Source: Pseudobdellovibrio sp.
Lineage (GTDB): Bacteria > Bdellovibrionota > Bdellovibrionia > Bdellovibrionales > Bdellovibrionaceae
Assembly (NCBI GenBank): GCA_025449725.1
Contig: JANWIU010000102.1
Location: 1-8,010, forward strand
Direction: 5' to 3'
Length of the DNA stretch: 8,010 bases
The notes below the pieces were generated by a model, which was given only the letters and a program-made list of their open reading frames with translations, did no database searches and was not told the DNA's origin. Shown piece after piece: positions 1-6,935 of this stretch (its first letter is position 1; each line of letters opens with the position of its first letter). Position numbers and translations under genes: made by a program.

Positions 1-1
1 A

Positions 2-211
2 GGACTGCGAATGAATGCGCTTTCTAAGCCTTTGAATGGTAAACAAAACTTTGAAATGATGGCGTTTACAGTATCGGTGTTAAACGGCTGTCAGACCTGC
101 GTTGTTTCACATGAAAAAGCATTGACGGGACTGGGCGTAAGCAGAGATAAAATTCATGATTTAGCCCGTCTGGCCTCTGTGGTGAAAGGTCTTAGCGGCC
201 TGAATCAGTAA
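2..211 (+). CDS. ahpD: AhpD-type alkylhydroperoxidase, C-terminal part (5' end outside window)
   Basis: This is the last 69 codons of a carboxymuconolactone-decarboxylase/AhpD-family protein. The frame is open to the left window edge, and the ATG at 11 is probably internal, because AhpD proteins are about 175 residues and this piece matches only their C-terminal third. The visible signature is NGCQTCVVSHE, with the redox CxxC cysteines encoded at 89-91 and 98-100 and the following His at 110-112. A Glu lies 12 residues before the first Cys, as in M. tuberculosis AhpD (E118, C130, C133, H137 by recalled numbering). The relay His of that enzyme (H132, between the cysteines) is Thr here. In the known system AhpD is a thiol-dependent peroxidase and also recycles the peroxiredoxin AhpC in the cytoplasm. 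An ahpC gene upstream would fit but cannot be seen. pepN follows after 22 bases on the same strand. Family is sure; the exact subfamily less so. Confidence 0.85.
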   Translation, partial: GLRMNALSKPLNGKQNFEMMAFTVSVLNGCQTCVVSHEKALTGLGVSRDKIHDLARLASVVKGLSGLNQ

Positions 212-221
212 ATCTGCATTC

Positions 222-227
222 AAAGGA
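222..227 (+). promoter_or_regulatory. Ribosome binding site deciding the pepN GTG start
   Basis: AAAGGA lies six bases before the GTG at 234. It is the only good Shine-Dalgarno match near the 5' end of pepN, and supports GTG rather than a later ATG as the start. Confidence 0.7.
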
Positions 228-233
228 CTCGCC

Positions 234-2849
234 GTGAAAACTGATAACAGCACTACTCAGCCAAAAAGAATTTTTTTAACAGATTACAAAGCCCCTTCAT
301 TCAAAATTAAAAGCATTGATTTGCATTTTAATTTGAATGAATCAGAAACATGGGTCAATGCCGTTCAGCAAATTGAACGGCTTGAAGATGTACCGTTAGT
401 TTTAAATGGTGAAAATTTAATTCTAAAGTCTTTAAAAATTGATGGGCTTGAGCTTCACACGACCCAATACGAAGTTGGCCCTGAATCATTGACCATTCAC
501 CAAGTGCCGGTAAATTTTAAGCTGGAAGTCATTGTTACCGTAGACCCGCAAGCTAACAAGTCTTGTGAAGGGCTTTATTTGTCTAAAGGTATTTTTGCCA
601 CGCAGTGCGAAGCCGAAAGCTTCAGAAAAATCACTTACTTTTTAGACCGCCCGGATGTGATGACAACTTACACAGTCACTATCGAAGCGGATAAAAAGAA
701 ATATCCGGTGCTGCTTTCAAACGGAGATTTAATTTCAAAAAAAGATTTACCCGAAGGCAGTCACGTTGCTGTTTGGAAAGACCCCTTTAAAAAACCGAGC
801 TATCTGTTTGCACTTGTTGCCGGCGACTTAGGTGTTGTCGAAGGCACATATACGACTAAATCAGGAAAAAAAGTAAAACTGGAAGTCTTTGCTTCGCACG
901 GTAAGCAAGACCGTTGTCATCATGCTTTGGAATCTTTGAAAAAAGCAATGAAGTGGGACGAAGATAATTACGGGCTTGAATATGATTTGAATCAGTACAT
1001 GATTGTTTCGATCGATGACTTCAATATGGGAGCGATGGAAAACAAGGCCCTTAATATTTTCAACTCTCGCTTGGTATTGGCCGACCCCGAATCTGCCACT
1101 GACCTGGATTTCGACCGCATTGAATCCGTTGTGGGTCATGAGTACTTTCACAACTGGACCGGTAACCGCGTCACTTGCCGAAACTGGTTTGAGCTTTCCT
1201 TGAAAGAGGGGCTTACCGTCTTCCGTGATCAGGAATTCTCATCTGATTTAAATTCGCGGGCAGTTCAAAGAATTCGTGATGTGGATGCATTACGTTCGGC
1301 TCAGTTTACAGAAGATGCCGGCCCGAACGCCCACCCCGTGCGGCCAGAGAGCTGTTTAGCGGTTGATAACTTCTACACTCCGACAATTTATGAAAAAGGA
1401 TCTGAAGTGATCCGTATGATGCAAACCATTGTGGGCCGCAAGGGTTTCCGTTTAGGTATGAATGAATACTTTAAACGTCATGATGGCCAGGCCGTAACCA
1501 TTATGGATTTTTCAGATGCGATTGCGGCTCCGAACAAAGCTGATTTTTCGCAGTTTAAACTTTGGTACAGCCAAGCCGGCACACCGGAAGTTACTGTTTC
1601 AGAAAAATATGATGCCGCAAAAAAAGAATACCAACTGACGCTTCGTCAAAATTGCGCCGTTACTGAAAAACAGCCGCACAAGAAGCCTTTTCATATTCCG
1701 ATGTTGATCGGCCTATTGGATGAAGGCGGGAAAAATCTACCGTTGCAATCAAGCGATATCGTTTACAATTCGGATGAAAAAGCAGTTGTACACCTTAAGC
1801 AAGAAACCCAGACTTTTACTTTTACTTCTGTTAAGTCAAAACCGGTGCTATCACTGAATCGCGAATTTTCTGCTCCGATAAAATTAAATTGGAAAGCAAC
1901 CGCTGAGGATTTGCTTCATTTAATTAAGTACGACACTGACACCTTCAACCGCAGAGAAGCGGCTTTTAAAATGGTGTTAGAAGAGCTACAGCGCCTGATT
2001 GCGCAAGTTAAATCAGGATCGCCAGCCCAAGTAAAGCCCGCCATTGTTGATGCACTAGGGGTCACCTTATCAGATAAAAACATTGATCCGGAATTCAAGG
2101 CGCTTATGTTACAACTGCCAGACGACGAAATCCTGGCACAAGTGGAGGCGGAACTGGACGCGAAAGCCTTCAGAAGTGCGAAGCTGACTTTGTTAAAAGC
2201 CTTTACCGAAAAATATTCCGAAAGTATTTTGCAACTCTACAAACACCATCATGCGATCGACAGCAAAGGCAGCCGTTCTCTGAAAAATACTCTCCTGCGT
2301 TTTATGGTTGAAAGCGGTACTGCAGGTGCCGAAGCCATGGCTTACCAACAGTTTACTTCCGCCAAAAACATGACCGACAAAATCAGCTCGCTGGCCACTC
2401 TTTGCCAAACGAACAACGAGTTTAAGGCAAAAGCTCTTCAAAGTTTCTTCGATCAGTGGAAGGACGACGCTGTGGTCTTTAACAAATGGTTGCAGGTTCA
2501 GGCCTGGTCTCCGGTAGAATCTGCCTTCGACGATGTTAAGCGTGCTGCGGCCACTCCCCCGTTCAGCCTGGAAAACCCAAATAATATCTATTCGCTACAC
2601 CGCGCCTTTGGTACAAACTACGCTGCGTTTCAATCAGCCGATGGCGCCGCCTTCAAGTGGCTGTGTGATGAAATTTTGAAAGTCGATAAATTAAATCCGC
2701 AGGTAGCGGCTCGCCTGTGCGGGAGCTTCAATTTTGTTAAAAAGTTTCCGGAAAAATTAAGAGTAGCGGCGCAGGCTGAAATTAAGCGATTGTTGGATGA
2801 CAGCCAGCTTTCAAAAAATGCAAGAGAACTTTTAGAAGGCTGCGTTTAA
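234..2849 (+). CDS. pepN: Aminopeptidase N (M1 family zinc metallopeptidase)
   Basis: An 871-residue protein, essentially the length of E. coli PepN (870), starting at GTG behind an AAAGGA ribosome binding site. M1 aminopeptidases remove N-terminal residues from peptides in the cytoplasm and take part in the last steps of protein turnover. The exopeptidase motif GAMEN is at residues 266-270. The zinc site HEYFH is at 302-306, with the third ligand Glu325 in the segment LSLKEGLTVF. The catalytic Tyr386 is in YEKG, and Glu126 in QCEAES matches the residue that holds the substrate amino group. All are offset by about five from the recalled E. coli numbers, so the enzyme should be active. The second half (from about 440) is the beta-sandwich plus helical C-terminal domain typical of the enterobacterial-type subfamily. 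No signal peptide is present. It is probably co-transcribed with the upstream ahpD-like gene. Confidence 0.97.
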   Translation: MKTDNSTTQPKRIFLTDYKAPSFKIKSIDLHFNLNESETWVNAVQQIERLEDVPLVLNGENLILKSLKIDGLELHTTQYEVGPESLTIHQVPVNFKLEVIVTVDPQANKSCEGLYLSKGIFATQCEAESFRKITYFLDRPDVMTTYTVTIEADKKKYPVLLSNGDLISKKDLPEGSHVAVWKDPFKKPSYLFALVAGDLGVVEGTYTTKSGKKVKLEVFASHGKQDRCHHALESLKKAMKWDEDNYGLEYDLNQYMIVSIDDFNMGAMENKALNIFNSRLVLADPESATDLDFDRIESVVGHEYFHNWTGNRVTCRNWFELSLKEGLTVFRDQEFSSDLNSRAVQRIRDVDALRSAQFTEDAGPNAHPVRPESCLAVDNFYTPTIYEKGSEVIRMMQTIVGRKGFRLGMNEYFKRHDGQAVTIMDFSDAIAAPNKADFSQFKLWYSQAGTPEVTVSEKYDAAKKEYQLTLRQNCAVTEKQPHKKPFHIPMLIGLLDEGGKNLPLQSSDIVYNSDEKAVVHLKQETQTFTFTSVKSKPVLSLNREFSAPIKLNWKATAEDLLHLIKYDTDTFNRREAAFKMVLEELQRLIAQVKSGSPAQVKPAIVDALGVTLSDKNIDPEFKALMLQLPDDEILAQVEAELDAKAFRSAKLTLLKAFTEKYSESILQLYKHHHAIDSKGSRSLKNTLLRFMVESGTAGAEAMAYQQFTSAKNMTDKISSLATLCQTNNEFKAKALQSFFDQWKDDAVVFNKWLQVQAWSPVESAFDDVKRAAATPPFSLENPNNIYSLHRAFGTNYAAFQSADGAAFKWLCDEILKVDKLNPQVAARLCGSFNFVKKFPEKLRVAAQAEIKRLLDDSQLSKNARELLEGCV

Positions 2850-2864
2850 GACAATTTTAAACGA

Positions 2865-3536
2865 TTAAGTATTAAAACGAGTACGGCACTGTTTTAAGAA
2901 TTCAGTACGGGTTTCAGGACGGGCTTTGAAGGCTCCCCTTAAATCCGAGGTAGTCGTCGTGCTATGAGTGTCCTGAATTCCCCGCGCGATCATACAATAA
3001 TGTTTTGCATTGATATGAACGGCCACGTCTTCAGTTTCCAAAATGAACTGTAAACAATCTGCAATCTGCTTTGTTAAGCGCTCTTGCACCTGCGGGCGTT
3101 TAGAAAAGAATTCTGCAATACGATTTAACTTTGATAATCCAATAACTTTTTTACCGGGAATATAAGCGATCGTGGCAAAACCATCAATAGGCTGAAAATG
3201 ATGTTCACACATAGACATAATTTCAATGTCCTGAATACAAACCATTTGATCGTATTCCATTTTATTTTCAATGACGGTAATTTTAGGGAAGTTCGCTGAA
3301 TCAAGGCCGCTGAAGATTTCGTTCACGTACATTTTAGCAATGCGCTTCGGGGTTTCCTTCAAACTGTCGTCTTCTAAGTCAAGACCGAGAGTTTTCATTA
3401 TTTCACTGAAATGTTTTTTTATCTTTTCAATTTTTTCGTCTGCCGATAATTCCGATTCAACTGTTGGCGAAGGTCTGACATTGGTCAAAATTTCAAGAGC
3501 TCTGGCTTTTTTGGTATTTACAACTGTTTGACTCAT
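2865..3536 (-). CDS. folE: GTP cyclohydrolase I (type IA, zinc-dependent)
   Basis: A 223-residue protein of normal length that aligns with E. coli FolE (222 aa) with little shift. It converts GTP to 7,8-dihydroneopterin triphosphate, the first step of tetrahydrofolate synthesis, which can also feed biopterin or queuosine routes. The zinc and catalytic residues are visible: Cys110, His112 and His113 in the CEHH motif, and His179 and Cys181 in HYC. They fall at the same numbers as I recall for E. coli. Other family segments are ETPKRIAKMY, IFSGLD, the GLSKLNRI stretch, RPQVQERLT and the late STTTT segment. The first 30 residues are variable. The ATG at 3536-3534 has only a weak upstream GCGGA. 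The gene lies 66 bases downstream of the amine-oxidase-like gene on the same strand, so it may be co-transcribed with it. It converges on pepN with 15 bases between the stop codons. Confidence 0.97.
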   Translation of the reverse strand: MSQTVVNTKKARALEILTNVRPSPTVESELSADEKIEKIKKHFSEIMKTLGLDLEDDSLKETPKRIAKMYVNEIFSGLDSANFPKITVIENKMEYDQMVCIQDIEIMSMCEHHFQPIDGFATIAYIPGKKVIGLSKLNRIAEFFSKRPQVQERLTKQIADCLQFILETEDVAVHINAKHYCMIARGIQDTHSTTTTSDLRGAFKARPETRTEFLKQCRTRFNT

Positions 3537-3602
3537 ATGATCCGCTGTCCCCGTTTTTGGGCAACACTACTAAAAATCAGGGCCTAAATCTATTATTTTC
3601 TT

Positions 3603-4667
3603 TTAAACGAAGGCTTCGGCAGCCAATTTTGCAGACTGTAACGCCCCTTCAATTCGATTTGGAGCCACAGCAGAAACCGAATCACCGAGAATCTGAAACG
3701 GAGATGTTTTGTCGGCCATATAAGCTCCGCTTAATTTGAAGTAGGCGCCTTGTACATAAGGGGCCTGCGACCAACCGAAATATTGATCTGATGGCAATTT
3801 TTGAAACGGATAATTGACCTGTAGTTTTTTCTTCAGCTCTGAATAAACGTAATCAATAGAAAAGTTAATATTCGACTTATAAAAAACATCCAGTTCCGCA
3901 GGTAGTGCGGTCGGATGTTTTTTTAAGATTTGGCGTACTGAAAAATTACCGATGTTAAACTCTGCAAGTGACTTTGACACGCCTTGAATGGAACTCATCG
4001 GTAAGATCAGCTTAATCGCTGATTCGGTCTGCATAGAATTATGTAAGTTTTTTGCAATTTCCATTTCCGGTAAGTCTAATAATCCTTTGATCCGCCCCCA
4101 CTGACTGGGTGGGACAGCTAAGGCTAAACGCTGGCAACGCACTCTTTTTTGCCCTTGGCCCGCCTGAAAAGTCAGTTCATAGCCGGACGTCTGTTTTTGA
4201 ATTTCAATAAGCTGATAACGCATTCGGAAGTTTCGATAAGGAATAAGCCCGATAATGCGTTCTACTAATAAATCAACGAGTGTTTGCATTCCCTCACCGA
4301 AATAAAAGCTCTCTTTATCCATTGGAATTCTGGTCATTTTAAGTTCATCGACCATCAAATTCGCAAGTGCATCCGACTTTGAAAGAAGCGAAGCCCCGTA
4401 ATCACGGCCCGAAAACGACTTTATCCGGCCACCCAGATAATTGCTGGCCTCATACAGCCTGAATTCAAGTTGTTTTGCACGAAGTTGCTTAGCCAGATAC
4501 AGGCCTGCAATGCCGCCGCCTACAATGACCACTTCATCATCAAGATCATTCTTATCATCGAAGAGATAGTCATCAACTGAAGCACAGGACGAAAGCAATC
4601 CTGTTGCAGCTGTCATCACAGCCGAATACTTCAGGAACGTGCGTCTGTTTTTTCTTGTGTCATTCAT
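3603..4667 (-). CDS. Short FAD-dependent amine oxidase-like protein with Tat/lipoprotein signal
   Basis: A 354-residue flavoprotein counted from the ATG at 4667-4665. The N-terminus carries a twin-arginine motif (NRRTFLK, Arg8-Arg9), a short hydrophobic stretch and a lipobox LSSC with Cys28. This predicts folded export by Tat and lipid anchoring in the envelope. A Rossmann dinucleotide fold follows: VVIVGGGIAG (about 46-55), the acidic strand end in LYEAS (Glu73) and the GGRIKS motif (79-84) of the monoamine oxidase/phytoene desaturase superfamily. The segment GEGMQTLVDLL (about 125-135) and the C-terminal FAD motif GDSVS...EGALQSAK (328-347) also fit. It is clearly shorter than usual members (about 430-500 aa): about a hundred residues of the substrate domain between GGRIKS and GEGMQ seem to be missing, although both FAD-binding ends are intact. 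The substrate is unknown. A TTG at 4673 could add two residues, but it abuts the purine-rich AGAGAG, which is well spaced only for the ATG. Confidence 0.85.
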   Translation of the reverse strand: MNDTRKNRRTFLKYSAVMTAATGLLSSCASVDDYLFDDKNDLDDEVVIVGGGIAGLYLAKQLRAKQLEFRLYEASNYLGGRIKSFSGRDYGASLLSKSDALANLMVDELKMTRIPMDKESFYFGEGMQTLVDLLVERIIGLIPYRNFRMRYQLIEIQKQTSGYELTFQAGQGQKRVRCQRLALAVPPSQWGRIKGLLDLPEMEIAKNLHNSMQTESAIKLILPMSSIQGVSKSLAEFNIGNFSVRQILKKHPTALPAELDVFYKSNINFSIDYVYSELKKKLQVNYPFQKLPSDQYFGWSQAPYVQGAYFKLSGAYMADKTSPFQILGDSVSAVAPNRIEGALQSAKLAAEAFV

Positions 4668-4695
4668 TTGCAACTCTCTGGGACCATACTATACT
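4668..4695 (+). promoter_or_regulatory. Putative sigma70-type promoter for the oxygenase-ABC operon
   Basis: TTGCAA at 4668-4673 (4 of 6 to the -35 consensus) is followed after 16 bases by TATACT at 4690-4695 (5 of 6 to the -10 consensus). The expected transcription start is near 4702, which is also the best GTG start candidate of the oxygenase gene. It is the only reasonable promoter seen in the divergent region on this strand. This is a by-eye prediction. Confidence 0.45.
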
Positions 4696-4714
4696 TTCTT
4701 TGTGTTTGCGGCAA
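4688..4714 (-). promoter_or_regulatory. Putative promoter for the amine-oxidase-like gene, overlapping the divergent one
   Basis: On the minus strand TATAGT (4693-4688, 5 of 6 to consensus) lies 15 bases after TTGCCG (4714-4709). The predicted start near 4681 would leave a leader of about 13 bases holding the AGAGAG ribosome binding site before the ATG at 4667. The -10 box shares four base pairs with the -10 box of the opposite promoter. The 15-base spacer is short, so this is less certain than the + strand promoter. Confidence 0.35.
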
Positions 4715-5283
4715 TCCATCTTCAGCACTATTTTTCTGAACTCGCCGAGAAATCCTGGGCTGTGATTCCTATAGACCAGCACTTGGCTCTAAGCCTTCAG
4801 AAAAGTGCAAGTCAACGTTCGGGATCCTTCAGGCAGGCCGGCATTTCTGAATCGACATCGCCGGTACAAGAAATACGAAACGATAAAATATTATGGCTGG
4901 ATACTTCCAATTCCGAAACTGAACATGAAAAAAAGACTCTGGAGAGTCTTTTAATTTTGCAGCAAGAACTGCGGAATTATTTTCGAATAGCATTAAATGA
5001 ATTTGAATGTCATTTTTCAATATACGACCCCGGGCAATTTTACGCCCGCCATAAAGACACCGTAAAAAACAACAACAAAAGAATTTTTTCTTTCGTTATT
5101 TATCTTAACCCGGAATGGACAGAAGCCGATGGCGGCCAAATTGTCGGATACGACGGCGACCGCATTTTATTCCGTGTGCAGCCACAGGCCGGGCAGCTTT
5201 TAATTTTCAAAAGCGAAGTCGAACACGAAGTATTGCCCGCGACACGCCGGCGTTTTGCTTTAACCGGATGGATACGCCAATGA
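4702..5283 (+). CDS. 2-oxoglutarate/Fe(II) oxygenase, EGL-9/PHD-like (SM-20-related protein)
   Basis: A protein of about 193 residues, counted from GTG 4702, of the prolyl-hydroxylase-like dioxygenase superfamily. The double-stranded beta-helix signature is complete. The iron ligands are in YARHKD (His117, Asp119) and in VEHEVLP (His175), and Arg184, nine residues after the last His, would bind 2-oxoglutarate. The same spacing and the HEV.PA..R context occur in human PHD2 (H313, D315, H374, R383), as do YLNPEW and GGQI (compare YLNKDW and SGGILR). Such enzymes use O2 and 2-oxoglutarate to hydroxylate a protein side chain, usually proline. The Pseudomonas relative PPHD acts on EF-Tu, so EF-Tu is one candidate substrate; a partner of the downstream transporter is another. 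The start is uncertain: an upstream GTG at 4639 would run into the divergent gene and has AGGA only two bases away, while GTG 4702 has no ribosome binding site but sits at the predicted transcript start. The stop overlaps the next ATG by four bases. Confidence 0.9.
   Translation: MFAAIHLQHYFSELAEKSWAVIPIDQHLALSLQKSASQRSGSFRQAGISESTSPVQEIRNDKILWLDTSNSETEHEKKTLESLLILQQELRNYFRIALNEFECHFSIYDPGQFYARHKDTVKNNNKRIFSFVIYLNPEWTEADGGQIVGYDGDRILFRVQPQAGQLLIFKSEVEHEVLPATRRRFALTGWIRQ
4931..4952. repeat. Perfect inverted repeat (9-bp stem, 4-base loop) inside the oxygenase gene, terminator-like
   Basis: AAAAGACTC (4931-4939) and GAGTCTTTT (4944-4952) are perfect inverse copies around the loop TGGA, and the right arm runs into TTTTAATTTT. 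In RNA this gives a hairpin followed by U-rich sequence, the shape of an intrinsic terminator, although the stem has few G-C pairs. It encodes part of the variable region before the catalytic domain (residues KKTLESLL). Confidence 0.5.
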
Positions 5284-6935
5284 GTACGGGCGGCACAAGT
5301 ATTCTTAAAATTCTTTTTGTTGAACGGCCACACTACCGCCTGCTGATCATTATACTAAGTCTGGTGTCTGCACTTTTGGGATTGGCTGTACCCTATTATC
5401 AGAAACTTTTCGTGCAAGACTTGGCTGAAACGTCTTTGCTGGTTTGTATATTGCTGGCATTAGCTTACCTGGCCGCCAATCAGCTGGCCTTGTTCGCAGG
5501 GCAAAATGAATCCATATACGCACAAAAAAAACTTTCAGAAATTATTTACAAACACAATTTATACTTAAAACCTCTAACGCTTCAGAGTCGCAGTGTTGGA
5601 GAGCTGGTCTCTATCTATGCCACCGATATTCCCAGCTTAACGGTGTGGCTGGAGCAATCCCTGCCATATGGACTGACGACATTGTTTCCTTTGGTCCTGA
5701 CACCGGTCTTTTTATATTATTTTTACGAACTACCGCTTAGCTTTAGTATTTCGCTGGTGGTGGCGCTGGTAGCGTTGAACAGCCTCATGGCTTACCGCCA
5801 ATCAGTTTTCTTTTTCAGATTCAAAATTCTTGCAGCGGACCGAATGGGACTTGTAAATGAATGGATTCAGAATATCCGCGGGCTAAAAGTTTTAAATTGG
5901 GTCGAAGGTTTTGAGAATAAAATTATTAAAAAGCGTCGCGAAGAAACAGTAAACCGGATCAATATGCTGACCAACGGTCAGATTATGAACTCCATCTCTT
6001 CTAACATGATGTTCTGGCTGAATTTGGGGATGCTGTTTTTCCTGATTTGGTTTTTCGAAAAACCTATATCAAAGGCGGACTTGATTGCGCTACTTTGGGT
6101 GACAACCGTTTTTCTTTCGCGTCCATTAAGACAACTTCCGTGGTTCTTTACTTTTGTTTTTGATGCCTGGACTTCCTTTAGGCGACTGGAAGAATTTCTG
6201 AATTTAAAGAATACACCTGAAGTTATCCGTTCAACCGAGGCAAAATCTGAAAACTCGCTTCTGGAAGTTACCGACCTGAATCTGCATATTGCCGGACGGC
6301 ATGTATTAAAAAATATCAGCCTGAAAATAGGCCCGAATGAGTTAGTCGCCCTGATCGGGCCGGTAGGTTCAGGCAAAAGTCTCTTAATTAAATCTCTTAT
6401 AAGAGAAACCCCGTTTGTAGCAGAACAATTTTATTCTTCACACACCAGTTACTTACCGCAAGAGCATTTTATTATGAGCGCCACCCTGCGGGACAACATG
6501 AATTTTTATTACCACTCTCCGCCCGATCAAGATGAAAAAGTTCTTCAGCATTTAGAGCAGGCGCAATTTAATTTTGAATTGGACCGCTTACACGAAGGGC
6601 TGGAGACTGTCATCGGAGAGCGCGGTGTGAACCTTTCCGGCGGGCAAAAGCAGAGAGTCAGTTTAGCGCGCCAATTAATGGATCCTAAAAATCTGCTGGT
6701 GCTGGACGACCCGCTGAGCGCCGTTGATATTTCAACCGAACACAAGATGATTCAGGAATTTCTGAAACACAAAAGCACAGCTGGATCTCTTTTGTTAACG
6801 ACCCAGCGCTTTACGGCTCTTCCCTATTGTGACCGCATATTGTTTCTGACCGAGGGCCGCATAGAATTTGACGGCAGCTCTAAAGAATTTTTATCAGAAC
6901 CGCGCTATCAGTCTTTTATTAAGGGGCTCATATGA
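5280..6935 (+). CDS. Half ABC transporter (TMD-NBD), ABCC/MRP-like, with degenerate ATPase site
   Basis: A 551-residue permease-ATPase fusion whose ATG overlaps the oxygenase stop (ATGA) with a GGATGGA stretch just upstream. The open frame reaches back to 5115, but that part is antisense-quality, arginine-rich sequence inside the oxygenase and is not used. Membrane segments lie roughly at 21-40, 53-74, 131-172 (a pair), 243-259 and 267-290, an exporter-type domain. The NBD shows Walker A GPVGSGKS (360-367), Q-loop Gln394, signature LSGGQ (452-456), Walker B LLVLDD (Asp476) and D-loop SAVD (480-483). Two catalytic positions are off consensus: Asp477 replaces the catalytic Glu, and Gln509 (TTQRF) replaces the H-loop His. 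The run DDPLSAVD is typical of the first NBD of MRP/CFTR-type ABCC proteins. It therefore probably pairs with the next gene product as an asymmetric exporter in the inner membrane. The substrate is unknown. Confidence 0.92.
   Translation: MSTGGTSILKILFVERPHYRLLIIILSLVSALLGLAVPYYQKLFVQDLAETSLLVCILLALAYLAANQLALFAGQNESIYAQKKLSEIIYKHNLYLKPLTLQSRSVGELVSIYATDIPSLTVWLEQSLPYGLTTLFPLVLTPVFLYYFYELPLSFSISLVVALVALNSLMAYRQSVFFFRFKILAADRMGLVNEWIQNIRGLKVLNWVEGFENKIIKKRREETVNRINMLTNGQIMNSISSNMMFWLNLGMLFFLIWFFEKPISKADLIALLWVTTVFLSRPLRQLPWFFTFVFDAWTSFRRLEEFLNLKNTPEVIRSTEAKSENSLLEVTDLNLHIAGRHVLKNISLKIGPNELVALIGPVGSGKSLLIKSLIRETPFVAEQFYSSHTSYLPQEHFIMSATLRDNMNFYYHSPPDQDEKVLQHLEQAQFNFELDRLHEGLETVIGERGVNLSGGQKQRVSLARQLMDPKNLLVLDDPLSAVDISTEHKMIQEFLKHKSTAGSLLLTTQRFTALPYCDRILFLTEGRIEFDGSSKEFLSEPRYQSFIKGLI
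6921..6926 (+). promoter_or_regulatory. Ribosome binding site for the second ABC half-transporter
   Basis: AAGGGG, five bases before the ATG at 6932, lies within the last codons of the preceding gene. Together with the ATGA overlap it identifies the start and points to translational coupling of the two transporter halves. Confidence 0.7.

Noticed and set aside
861..1151. Minus-strand open frame of 96 codons across the pepN active-site region.
   Set aside because: It is the shadow of a strongly conserved pepN segment, with no ribosome binding site and no recognisable protein content. The other short antisense or out-of-frame readings at 1003-1203, 1916-2098, 2193-2441, 3271-3531, 5978-6376, 6545-6745 and 7546-7737 were dismissed for the same reason.
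3537..3602. Gap between the amine-oxidase-like gene and folE, examined for a terminator or a separate folE promoter.
   Set aside because: I find no stable hairpin with a T-run and no convincing -35/-10 pair, so co-transcription is left open rather than annotated.
4668..4673. TTG start for the amine-oxidase-like gene, two codons upstream of the chosen ATG.
   Set aside because: The purine-rich AGAGAG would directly abut the TTG, while it is six bases from the ATG at 4667.
4639..4701. Hydrophobic N-terminal extension of the oxygenase that looks like a signal peptide if GTG 4639 is used.
   Set aside because: It is partly read antisense to the Tat signal region of the divergent gene, the AGGA is only two bases from that GTG, and this cytoplasmic enzyme family has no signal peptide.
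5115..5279. A 55-residue N-terminal extension of the first ABC protein.
   Set aside because: It lies entirely inside the oxygenase gene in another frame, is arginine-rich and unlike any ABC exporter, and a well-placed ATG with ATGA overlap exists at 5280.
6393..6406. Perfect 14-base palindrome TCTCTTATAAGAGA.
   Set aside because: It lies in the conserved helix after Walker A, and about one such palindrome in two windows of this size is expected by chance.
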